DNA of 64,000 nucleotides from Semisulcospira habei (taxonomy: Eukaryota; Mollusca; Gastropoda; Semisulcospiridae), in contig BTPG01000007.1 in assembly GCA_036245525.1 (NCBI GenBank), positions 124,211,922-124,275,921 on the forward strand. The letters run 5' to 3'. Of the stretch, positions 49,521 through 60,300 are shown in pieces. Under the pieces are notes generated by a model. The model was not told the DNA's origin, made no database searches, and worked only from the letters and a program-made list of their open reading frames with translations. The translations under genes were made by a program, and so were the position numbers. Each line of letters starts with the position of its first letter. The stretch's first letter is position 1.

Positions 49521-49836
49521 CCCCCCCTCTCTCCCTACCCCCGGGCCCCCCCCCCCCCCCCTGGACAAAATCAGCGAGAGCTGAAAGTCCCAATCCCTGT
49601 AAAAATAGCATAGCAAAGTTGTACAGGGACGACGTCGGCCGCAGTTGGCCCGCGCACAACTGTGCGTAGCTTACTTGGTTCGCTTCGAAATAACCGTGCA
49701 CAATTTCTCAACCTCGGTACTAAACCACAAATGACGTCGGTGGAAATTAACCTTTCATATGACCCGCCGAAGCCAATGCGCAGCGTTTTGTTTTGTTTTT
49801 TAAATTATTTATAGTGAACGTCTGAAATATAATTAC

Positions 49837-49852
49837 AGTAACAATGCACCTG
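49837..49852 (+). repeat. Target-site duplication of RTE-like copy B (left)
   Basis: AGTAACAATGCACCTG is repeated exactly at 53128-53143. Confidence 0.9.
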
Positions 49853-50209
49853 CCTCGCGCTGGGACCATACGGCGTTGAGGCGCGTCCCCTGGGTGGTGG
49901 ATAGGGGGTCCCTCGTGAGAGGGGTGCACCGAATGAAATAAGGTGCCGTGAACCAACATGGTCTAAGGGAAGGTGACCCCAACAGAAAACTCCTGGTCCT
50001 CCTAGTAAGGGGGTTGGGCGTGGGGGTAGCTTCCCCACCCTGCAAAAAAGGAAATAGCTACAAAAACGCCGACGAAAAGACTAACAGTAATTCCTTTCCT
50101 GGAGGAGGAAGGTTCTTCTACCAGAAGACTTATGACGTCCTGTGGTGAAAGCCGGAAGTCTTCGGAAGCCACATGACCGAGCCGCCTCTCTCTATCCAGG
50201 GACACAACC

Positions 50210-51517
50210 ATGGGCACATGGAACGTCAAGACCATGTACCAGAGCGGCAAGGCCGCCCAGATAGCAGCGGAAATGCAAAAGTACAACCTTTCCCTGCTAG
50301 GTATCAGTGAAGCCAGATGGACGCAGTCTGGCCAGAAAAGGCTGTTAAGTGGGGAGATGATTCTGTATTCAGGTCATGAAGAGGAGAATGCCCCCCATAC
50401 AGAAGGAGTAGCATTCATGCTGTCACCAGTGGCACAGAGAGCGCTGATGGGCTGGGAACCTCTTGGGCCAAGAATTATCACAGCAGCCTTTAGAACCAAG
50501 AAAAAGCTCAAGCTGAACGTCATCCAGTGTTATGCGCCCACTAATGACAGTGACGAGGAAGAGAAACAAGAGTTCTACGACCGACTCCAGAGTGCCGTGG
50601 ACAAATGTGCGGAGCGAGACATCACCATCGTCATGGGCGATTTTAATGCCAAAATAGGGGAGGACAACACTGGATACGAAGAGGTGATGGGGAGACAGGG
50701 ACTAGGCTCGGAGATGAGTGAGAACGGGGAGAGGTTTGTAGACTTTTGTGCTCTAAACCGACTTGTCATTGGAGGCAGCATCTTCCCATACAGAAGAATA
50801 CACAAAGCAACTTGGGTCTCACCTGACCATACAACAGAGAACCAAATAAACCATATCTGCATTAGCAAGAAATTTAGAAGATCCCTTCAAGATGTTCGAG
50901 TGAGGAGGGGAGCAGATGTCGCCTCAGACCACCATCTGCTTACCTTAAGAATGAAGCTCAAGCTAAAGAAAAGCCGCACAGAGACATCAAGAAGACAGCG
51001 CTATAATGTAGGCCTCCTGAGAGAAACTGGAGTTAGAGAAGAGTTCAAACTGGTGCTGTCCAACCGGTTTCAAGCGCTACAGGAGCTAGTCACCACAGAG
51101 CAGCAGTGGAAGGCAGTTAGAGAGGCGCTGAACTCAACCTGCAAAGACACTGTAGGGTTCAGGAAACACCATCACAAGGACTGGCTGTCGGCACAGACCT
51201 TGAAGAAGATAGAAGTGAGGAAGCAGAAGAAAGCAGTTGTCAACAACAGTCGCACGAGAGCAGCCAAAGCAAGGGCACAGGAGGAATACTCGGAAGCCAA
51301 CCGCGAGGTGAAGAGGAGTATCAGGGCAGACAAGAGGGCCTACACTGGCAGCAGAGGCAGAAAAGGCAGCAGGCAGCGGCAACATGAAACAGCTCTACGA
51401 CATTACCAGAAGATTGTCGGGCAAGTATCGCCATACAGAAAGACCAGTAAAAGACAAAGAAGGCAAGCCTATTGCAGACAGAGTAGACCAACTCGACAGA
51501 TGGGCCGAGTATTTTGA
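50210..51517 (+). pseudogene. RTE-like endonuclease and RT N-terminus, copy B
   Basis: ATG 50210 (MGTWNVKTM) opens an intact endonuclease: LLGISEARW, VIQCYAPTND, MGDFNAKIG, TWVSPDHTTENQINHI and VASDHHLL. The linker (VKRSIRADKRAY) then goes out of frame near 51345: eight bases present in copy A (AGACAGCC) are missing, and the final 50 or so codons to 51517 are out of register. An upstream in-frame TGA (50172) excludes a longer start. The enzyme would nick target DNA in the nucleus. Confidence 0.88.
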
Positions 51518-52457
51518 AGAGTTACTGAACAGACCTAGCCCACCCGACCCTCCAGACATCCAGCCGGCAGAGACCGACCTACCCATCAGCTGTGACAGAC
51601 CCAACCGGGAAGAGATCAGAAGAGCAGTGGTATTTTTGAAGAACGGCAAAGCAGCAGGGCCAGATGGCATCCCAGCGGAGTCTCTGAAAGCAGACCTAGA
51701 GACAACAGTGGAGATGCTGTACCCACTGTTTGGAAAGATCTGGGAAGAAGAGGTGATGCCGGCTGACTGGAAGGAGGGGTACCTAATCAAGCTTCCCAAG
51801 AAAGGCGACCTCAGCAAGTGTTCCAACTACAGAGGAATCACCTTGCTGTCAGTACCAGGAAAGGTCTTCAACAGGATCATCCTAGAGAGAATGAAGAGCT
51901 CCGTTGACCCCCAGCTGAGAGACCAGCAAGCAGGATTCAGGAAAAAACGATCATGTACAGACCAGATCGCCACTCTCCGCATCATCGTGGAACAGTCTCT
52001 GGAGTGGAGCTCCCCACTGTACGTCAACTTTGTGGATTATGAGAAAGCATTTGACAGCGTGGACCGAGAGACTCTGTGGAAACTCCTACGACACTACGGT
52101 GTACCCACAAAGCTCGTCCGCCTGATCAAGAGCAGCTACGATGGCATGACATGTCGCGTGATCCACGAAGGGCAGTTCACCAGGGAGCTCCAGGTCAGAA
52201 CTGGTGTCAGGCAGGGGTGTCTGCTGTCTCCGTTCCTCTTCCTACTGGCCATAGACTGGGTCATGAAGATGACCACAGAGCACAGACGAAGTGGAATACA
52301 GTGGACACTGTGGACACAGCTCGACGACCTCGATTTTGCAGACGACTTGGCATTACTGTCCCACACTCATCAACAAATGCAGGACAAGACCACAAGCTTG
52401 CTGACATCTCGTCCCAAGTGGGCCTCACCATTCACAAACAGAAAACAAAGACAATGA
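51384..52457 (+). pseudogene. RTE-like reverse transcriptase core, copy B
   Basis: From MKQLYDITRRLSGKY the frame covers NGKAAGPDGIPAES, SNYRGITLLSVPGK, FVDYEKAFDSVD, GVRQGCLLSPFLFLLAI and the DFADDLALL catalytic box. One base is missing near 52394 (CCACAAGCTTG against CCACGAGGCTTG in copy A), so the last residues to 52457 are out of frame. The correct register continues as LADISSQVGLTIHKQ to 52567. Confidence 0.9.
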
Positions 52458-52616
52458 GGCTGAACGCAACCAGGGAAGAACCAGTCTTGCTTGCTGGGAC
52501 CCCGTTGGAGGAGGTGGAGTCTTTCACCTATCTCGGGAGCATCATAGACAAAAAAAGGCGGCACTGATGCAGATGTCAGAGCACGAATCGGTAAAGCCAG
52601 AGCAGCCTTTCTCCAG

Positions 52617-53120
52617 TTGAAAAAAGTGTGGAGTTCCAGAGAGCTGTCACAACACACCAAAGTCCGGATTTTCAACTCCAATGTAAAAGCAGTTCTCCTA
52701 TATGGAGCAGAGACTTGGAGATTGACAAAAACCACAGTCAGCAGAGTACAGACCTTCATGAACAGTTGCCTTAGAAGAATTTTGAAAATCCACTGGCCAG
52801 AGAAGATCAGCAACATCAGACTCTGGGAGAGAACAGAGCAGATAACAGCAGAGAATGAAATTGGGCGAAGAAGATGGGGATGGATCGGTCACAGTCTGAG
52901 AAAGCCAGCTTCCAGTATCACTAGGCAGGCATTGTCATGGAACCCCCAGGGAAAGAGGAAAAGAGGTAGGCCGAGAAACTCCTGGCGTCGAGACCTCCAA
53001 GCAGACATCAAGAGACTGGGAACCACCTGGAGTAGAATTGAAGGAGAAGCACAGGACAGGAGTTGCTGGAGGTCTCTCGTCGACGGCCTATACCCGGGTA
53101 GGGGTGACAGGCGTAAGTAA
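52617..53120 (+). pseudogene. RTE-like reverse transcriptase C-terminus, copy B
   Basis: An extra A in a run near 52552 (GACAAAAAAAGG) breaks the frame. The proper C-terminus resumes before 52617 (KKVWSSRELSQHTK) and carries RRRWGWIGHSLRKP, KRKRGRPRNSWRRD and LYPGRGDRRK. The stop TAA (53118-53120) is inside the (TAAG)n tail. Confidence 0.88.
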
Positions 53121-53127
53121 GTAAGTA

Positions 53128-53143
53128 AGTAACAATGCACCTG
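53128..53143 (+). repeat. Target-site duplication of RTE-like copy B (right)
   Basis: AGTAACAATGCACCTG; its first bases merge with the TAAG tail, so the left limit is uncertain by a few bases. Confidence 0.9.
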
Positions 53144-53220
53144 ATCATATGGACAAATAATTAGTTTTAATGAGGTAAACTTTGACCTGATGTAATTCCG
53201 CCCGCCCCCGTTGTAGCCTC

Positions 53221-53307
53221 CTTTGTTCGCGTCGAAATAACCGTGCCATTTCGGCTCTGCGTAAGCGGAGAAATGGAACGGTTATTTCGAAGCGAACAAA
53301 GCAGACT
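53221..53307. repeat. Hairpin with the CGAAATAACCGT module
   Basis: CTTTGTTCGCGTCGAAATAA and TTATTTCGAAGCGAACAAAG are inverted; GCCATTTC and GAAATGG extend the stem. A single arm of the same kind is at 49672-49700. Confidence 0.85.
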
Positions 53308-54073
53308 GCGCTAGAAAACCCTCTAGCACTCTGGCCAGTGATTGCAGTCACGTGTTGCAAAGTTTTACAGACTTTGCTAGGCGCAGGACTAAGCTCACTC
53401 ATGCAACTGACCCTGTCTAGTCCTTAGACAGCTCTGCCAGACTCGACTGTGCGCGGGCCAACGTCGGCCTGAGGACCTTCTGCCCACTGGGTGGCTGCCT
53501 CACATCCTCGTCAGTCACCGACCACCCTCTTATAATTGGCACAAAGCAAATACTAGACCTAGCCTTCTTCGCACTACACAGTCACAGAACACACACAGAC
53601 GTTATCTTTTTATATGGATCGCCCCCACGAAAGGACCTTTTTAAGTGTCAGAGGTATGTAGTCGTGAGCATGATACAAAAATGCAGCGCTTTGAAGTGTT
53701 GAGAGTGTATCATTTTAATTTTTTTTTTTACAAATTTATTTATTCTTTAAATTATTTTTTTTTATATATTTGTAATTTATATTATTTCATTTATTTATTT
53801 ATTTATTTACACTATGTGTTTTTGCCTATGATTTTATTCATCTATTTATTATTAGAAAGCTAAAATCCCTAATTTAATTTAGTGTTTTGCCTTAAGCATT
53901 GCTTAGTTTAATTCACTTTAGTTTAGGATCTTGTTTTGTTTTATCTTAGTTTACTCCGATCTTTAGTTTAGTTTAGTTTAGTCCAATTTTATTTGATGCT
54001 TAGTTTGGTTTATTTCAGTTTAGTTTAGTTTATTCACAAAACAGATAGGTCAGAGGCTAGTGCTGGCGGAACT
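53308..54073. other. Region with simple repeats and no gene
   Basis: TGTGCGCGGGCCAACGTCGG at 53448-53467 is inverse to a block near 49633-49655. TTTAG-type repeats run around 53945-54035. No coding support. Confidence 0.5.
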
Positions 54074-54163
54074 GTACACATACCAAGGGGAATTACTCAG
54101 CGTTGGACAGACAAACAGTTAGATCCCTTGCCCTCGCCTATCAAGCACCCAATCGCCAGTCCA
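54074..54163. repeat. Second copy of the 107-bp insertion sequence
   Basis: It matches 38685-38775 (ATACCAAGGGGAATTACTC, GACAGACAAACAGTTAGATC, GCACCCAATCGCCAG), without the right end. Confidence 0.8.
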
Positions 54164-54549
54164 CAGAAACGAAATACGCAGGTATAGAACAAGACGATCA
54201 TATACATCCCTTAGTTTAGTTTAGGATTTTGTTTTCTTTTCTTTTTGCTAGCTTAGCTTAATTTAGTCCATCTTCGGTTTCGTTTCGTTCAGTTTAGTAT
54301 AGGATTTTGTTCTGTTCTGTTCTGTTCTGCCCTGCCCTGCGGGGCCCTGCCCTGCCCTGTTTTCAGTTTTTCGGGGATGGCCAGGTCAGCTGAATATGAA
54401 GATACTAAAACTTTTACTCAGCTGAAATATGTTGTGCGTAGCGATATTTGGGGTGCATACACACAGCCATTATAAATACAGTTTTGAGTGTTTGCATAGC
54501 TTTAAATATTACCCCAGCATTCCTTTTCATTTCTGATGGAGCTTGCTTG
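54164..54549. other. Spacer with (TTCTG)n and CCCTG-type simple repeats
   Basis: GTTCTGTTCTGTTCTG then CCCTGCCCTGCGGGGCCCTGC near 54309-54360. No gene. Confidence 0.5.
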
Positions 54550-55701
54550 TGTAACCGGACTGGGTGTAGGCGACTTAAATAGTTTATCAGACAGACAAAA
54601 ACCGTCCATCTAATACAGTACTCAAGTGCCTACAGAGTTTAAGTCCGCATCCCTTTTGTGGTCTAGGGAAGGACTGGAGATTGCAGTGGAGAGTAGATAA
54701 ATCTACTCTAGTCTCGCATGCGCACAACTGAAATCCGTCAGTGTTTACTCTTGCCTCGCGTTGTGTTCAAAAAGCCAAAGTTGCTTGCGCAATGGACCGA
54801 CCACAGTATCCAGAAAAACCCTATTTTGACTGGACTTGTTGTTATCGTTCCTACTGAGCTGCTAGTAACGTGCGCTCGCACGATCAGTCACACCGTCATA
54901 CATGCACGGACGTACACACACACAAACTTCTCGCACATACGCACGCACAGTCTCAGTCTTGCTCTCACTCTAGCCGAGTATCGTAAGATAGAAGTAAGGT
55001 TCCAAGATTTATTTGTACCAGAAAGCATTCATAATAAAACAAACAACATAATCAAAATTAGTCAAACCAGTGCAAGTGCTAATAACCTTAAATACACATA
55101 GGCCTAACACCTATACCTTCCGACACGATACCTAGCAAACCTATCTCCTATGCCTGACACCTACAACGATGAATACGATTCCTAGCGAACCTAGCTCATA
55201 GGCCTAACACCTATACGCACTTACCAATAAAACCTACGCGCAATCCTAACACAGCCTAAGCCCTATTTAGGTGAATTAGAACTGGACTAAAACGCTACTG
55301 TCCTATGGGGTAGGGCCGGGGTGGTTGAGGAGATCATTGTTCACAATCGCCTCGTGGGGTAGGGTCGGGGTGGTTGAGGAGATCATTGTTCACAATCGCC
55401 TCGTGGGTTAGGGTCGGGAAATGTAGGAGATCATTGTTCACAATCGCCTACGGGGGAAGAGGGAGGGGTGGTGAGCATTGTTCACACTCACCCCGAGACT
55501 GAGAATCGGCCGCTTTATATAGGCTCCCAGCCTCTGGGTCCGGAAACTACGTCACAGCTTCGCGCGTGTAGTCTGCTACACACTAACTAGCTAAGTCAGC
55601 AAAATTCTCGCTCACAGTGCGCCGAGCGTGCACTAAACCACTGAACTCTGACTCGCTGGTAGTAACTAGCGATAGCGTTAGCAGAGGGCTCCTCTGCTAC
55701 A
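54550..55701 (-). repeat. Downstream (3') LTR, 1152 bp
   Basis: On the element strand it begins TGTAGCAGAGGAGCCC and ends CCGGTTACA, with TG...CA termini. It contains TATATAAA (55514-55521), AATAAA (55008-55013) and 49-bp tandem units (55313-55450). Confidence 0.95.
55313..55450. repeat. 49-bp tandem units in the LTR
   Basis: GGGGTAGGG...GGGGTGGTTGAGGAG and ATCATTGTTCACAATCGCC recur three times, the third unit being shortened. The same array is in the other LTR (63635-63775). Confidence 0.85.
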
Positions 55702-55714
55702 CTCCCTCCTCCTT
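55702..55714 (-). promoter_or_regulatory. Polypurine tract
   Basis: On the element strand AAGGAGGAGGGAG directly abuts the start of the 3' LTR, the expected place for plus-strand DNA priming. Confidence 0.85.
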
Positions 55715-57328
55715 AAGACCTAATGTGCACGACACATTAGTCAACAAAAGGAATAAAGTCACACAAACTAAATGAAATGCACCAAGTTCAAGAAAATTAC
55801 TTCTGGCATGCACAGTAAAATCCAAATTCAAAAGAAGTTCAACAAATTAAACAAAGTAAAATCGTAATGCATGCACAACTGAGAAAAATTCAAAACAAAA
55901 TCAAACTAGAGTCCAAATTAATAAAACATTCAAAACACATTTCAAAACATGATCCCTGATCATGAACACGCATGAGCAACCATTTCAGCAACCGTGATGC
56001 GCTCGTGACAATCAACAAGCTTCAGCACCACTCAAAATGCATAGCCACTGCATGAAATAATCCACACACAAAAAAGCAACAACTAAAGAAACAAGGTTTC
56101 AAAACCAAAATTAAAGTACTGGTATCATCCTGCGAGCAGATACACAACAATGCAACCACTGCAAAAGCATTTGTTACCAGAAATCCCAGACCAAATCAAA
56201 ATCAAGACTCACTTGGTAACTTCCGAACTTAGTCCGCCACAAAACATACATAAGCAAAAATCAGTCTCCCAGACTGTTCGGGTAACATTTGGTCCACATC
56301 TCATGGAATTCTCTAAACCCGTGTGAGCAAACTGGTTCACGTAACACACACCCAACACTGATTAGCACGATTTCAAAGTGCAAATTCCTGAGGTAAAGTT
56401 GAATCGAGTACAAAACCTAAGCAAAAATATTCGAAAATCGTATGCCAAAAAGTTCAAAATACAGTACAAAAATAATCAACCAGACCCAATTTGACGCTGA
56501 GGTACAAAACCTTCAAAGCAGCATAGTCAGATGATTACACTTTATAAGGTGAAAAATGATATATGATCGACACGTCTAGGCATGCACAAAGCAATACGAC
56601 GACAACAAAATGGAAAATCAAAAACATTTCTAATTCAACACAAAAAATGTATGCATGCAAAGGAGACATCTGAAAAGAAACAAACTTAACGGATACTCAG
56701 TCATGGCATTGTTCGTCCTTGAAGAAGGTCCTTGGTCTTTCTTGATGTTTAGAGTCCTTTTCCGTTGGCTCGCGTGACGTGAGAGGTTACTTGGTCAGAG
56801 CCGACCGGGCAACACTCTCGTCTTGGAGTTTCCAGTTAGAGCCACTGGCTTACTCCAAGACAGGTACGAGACAGACGCCTGTCTCAGGTGCATGTTAGCG
56901 GACAATGTGAGCTGGGGCCCAACTCACTTTCAAAGGGTCTCTAGGGAAGCCGACTAGAGCCAGCACGAACTTCCCCGTGAGATGCCGCCATCTCACGATA
57001 TTATTTCGGACACGTGAGACACGCGCGTGTCTCACTGACCACAATACACTCCTGGTATTGGGTCAAGAGTCGCTGAAACCAAATTCAAAAGATTTCCAAA
57101 CAAACAAACACAAACTATCAATGTGCACCACCACGGTGGCTGAACAGAACAAAGTTTAAGCACCATACAAAATTTGTACCAAAAGTCTTGCGACAAAATA
57201 TTCACAAAAAAATTATTAATCACTGTTAGTTCAGAATATCAAAACGTGTTACATATGGACTAATTTGAACGCGCAATACATAAAAATCATAATATTGAGC
57301 ACGTAGCATGCGACAAAACGTCTCAAAT
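55715..57328 (-). other. Noncoding region between pol and the 3' LTR
   Basis: About 1.6 kb, T-rich on the element strand. It has no frame of useful length and no envelope-like gene. The size is large for a simple gypsy element. Confidence 0.7.
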
Positions 57329-60300
57329 TCAGAAGTATGACGAGGATGGGGAATACCTCCTAGGGGCCCTGATTTCTCTTCCCCTTCTAGTTCTGATAGG
57401 AGTTTCCTCTTCATCCCTTTCTTCAGCAACTATCAGATCTAGGTCACTCACCTCCTGACTCTCACTCGCGCTACTCTCGCTTCTAGTTTCCATCGCACAC
57501 TCACTCTCATTCTCACTGAGTGGCTGGTTTCTACCCTCGTAGGGTTTGACATCATTAACGTGTACTACAATGGGCTTGTCATTTCTGCTCTTAGCAATCT
57601 TCACTGCACTGTTGCCAACTTTCTCCATGACTCTGTAAGGACCTGTCCATCCTAGACCTAGTTTCTGTTTAGCTTTTGGTGGGTACCATCTCCAGACCCA
57701 CATTCCTGGCTCTACTGGTCTCTCTTTACACGTTCTGTCATGATAGTGTTTCTGCCGCTGGACACTAGCCTCTGAATTCTCTTGTACAAAACGAAAGACT
57801 CGTTCCAGCGTGTTTTGAACCCATTGTACGTACTCTATGGGACATTCAGACGCATCTCTACTAGGGAAGACACCAAGTCCGACTGTCAATGGGAGATTGA
57901 CTTCTCTACCAAAAACAATTAAATTGGGCGTACACCCGGTTGAATGGTGGACAGAAGCTCTATATGCCATCATGATCAGGTCGAGGTGATCGCTCCAATC
58001 ATCACGGTTCTCGTTTACATATGCTGAGAGCATCTGTTGGATGGTTCTATTCTGTCTTTCCACCATCCCGTCACTTTCTGGGTGATATGGTGTGGTTCTC
58101 GTCTTGCTAGAACCTAACGCTTCACAGAGATATCTGAACAATTGAGATTCAAACTCTCTACCCTGGTCTGTGTGGATAGTTAGAGGAATACCAAATCTAC
58201 AGATAAACTCTGTTAACAGCTTGTCTGCTACCGTCTGTGCTGTATGGTCTGAGAGACAATACGCCTCTGCATACTTCGAATAATAGTCTTCGACGACCAT
58301 AATATACTCGAACCCGTCGTGTGACATGGGCAGTGGACCCAGGATGTCTATGGCTATTCTCTCCATGGGCATACCCACGTTCACGTGCTGCATAGGAAGC
58401 TTCGCCCTGCCCGGACCCGGCTTCCTTCTTGCACACATGTCGCACTGTCTACACCATCTGGCAACGTCATCCGCCATGCCTGGCCAGTACACGTGTCGTC
58501 TGACGTTTGCCAGGGTCTTGTCACGGCCCAAATGACCTGCACATCTTATGTCATGTGACATACGTAACACTTCTTGTCTAATCTCAGCTGGGGCTACTAG
58601 TACTAGTACCCTTTCCTGAGTAAGGCACTTATCAGGCACAACGTATAGTAAACCGTCCACTATTCTCAGATTGTCCCACTGAGCAATTAGTGTTCTGACA
58701 GCTGCGCTATACTTGCTAACTTCTGTCCTAGGAGGCTTCTCTCCTTTCTCTATCAGAGCTATTAGAATGCTAGTCACTGGATCTCTCTTTTGGAACATCT
58801 CTAAGTCCTCACGAGACCAGCTGGCTAACCAGTTGCTTTCCTGCATGCCAGGACCAAACGCAGAAGACTGAGCCGAATCCACGGTTTCCCCTTTTGACAC
58901 TGAGGCAGAATCACTCTGAACCGATTCATCTTCCCTGACTTCTACACTTGACCTGTCGGTGGTAGTGTCGCCCTGACTGTCACTGATAGTTGGGTCCGCA
59001 CGCGGAACATCTTCACCCTTCGGTGAAGCAGCATTCCTCTGAGAACCGCTAGCTTTCCCACCATCAGCTGAGTCATGACCACGTGCTTGCCGACGTGTCA
59101 CCACTCTCACATGCTTCTTAGCACACTGATCACACTCCTCTCTCTGACAACATCTCCTTGGGATCCTCGACAACCCGTCCGCATTTCCATGTAGGGCGCC
59201 TCTCCGGTGCTCTATCTGAAAATCGTAGGTGTCCAACGTAGCTATCCATCTAGCTACCATGCCTTCAGCCTGATCAAAGGACTTTAACCACCTAAGGGAA
59301 CTGTGATCGCTCCGGACCAGAAACGGACGTCCCCAAAGATAATGAGAAAAGTACTTCACAAACCTCACCACTGCATACAGCTCTCTGTATGTGGTACAGT
59401 ACCTCTGCCTACTCTTAGACAGAGCACAACTTGCATAAGCAATCACTTTTTCCTCTCCATCTTGAATCTGAGACAATACGCCACCAATGGAATTTGCTGA
59501 CGCATCTGTATCAAGAATGAACCTGCCCTCTCTTGTCGGATAAGCAAGAACGGGAGAAGACACTAAAGCCACTTTCAGTTTCTCAAAAGCTTGCTGACAC
59601 TGTTCGCACCAAACAAACTTCTGATTTTTCCTAGTCAAGTTTGTCAAAGGACTAGCTATCTCAGCGAAACCACAAATGTATTTTCTGTAATATGATGTGA
59701 TTCCTAAGAAGCTTCTGACTTCTGAAACACAAGTAGGGACAGGCCAGTTAACAACTGCCTCTACTTTCTTTGGGTCACACTTTGTCCCTTCTTTTGAAAC
59801 CACGTGCCCTAGAAAAGCGCATTCGCTCCGCAGCAACGAACATTTCGAGGGCTTGAGCTTCAAATTGGCATCTCTGAACTTCTTCAAAACAACTTTGAGA
59901 TTTTCCAGTGCCTGTTCCTCTGTCCTGCCTAGACAGATGACATCATCAATGTAGACTAGACATCTCTCAAAAAGAACACCACTTAAAGTCATCTCCATGA
60001 GTCTCTCAAAAGTAGCTGGACTGTTACATAGCCCAAATGGCATAACCTTAAACTGGAAAAGACCTTTATGCGTAGCGAACGCTGTCTTCTGTTTATCATT
60101 TTCATCCATCTCAACTTGGAAGAAACCCTGCGCTAAGTCAAGAGTTGAAAACCAACACGAACCTGACAAAGCATCGAGCGAGTCACCAATGTGGGGTAAA
60201 GGATAAGCATCTTTGCGTGTCAACTGGTTCAACTTCCTATAGTCAACGCAGAACCTAGTTGTACCATCCTTTTTCTTGACAAGTACCACGTTAGCAGCCC

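Larger units (their letters stand above)
49853..53127 (+). mobile_element. RTE-like non-LTR retrotransposon, copy B (full length)
   Basis: It starts CCTCGCGCTGGGACC and ends GACAGGCG followed by (TAAG)n. It is flanked by a 16-bp duplication. A leader of about 355 bp precedes the first ATG. It differs little from copy A, but has its own set of indels. Confidence 0.93.

Noticed and set aside
54718..55101. 127-residue frame, present identically at 63041-63424
   Set aside because: It lies in the LTR and is duplicated with it; no codon or domain evidence of a protein.
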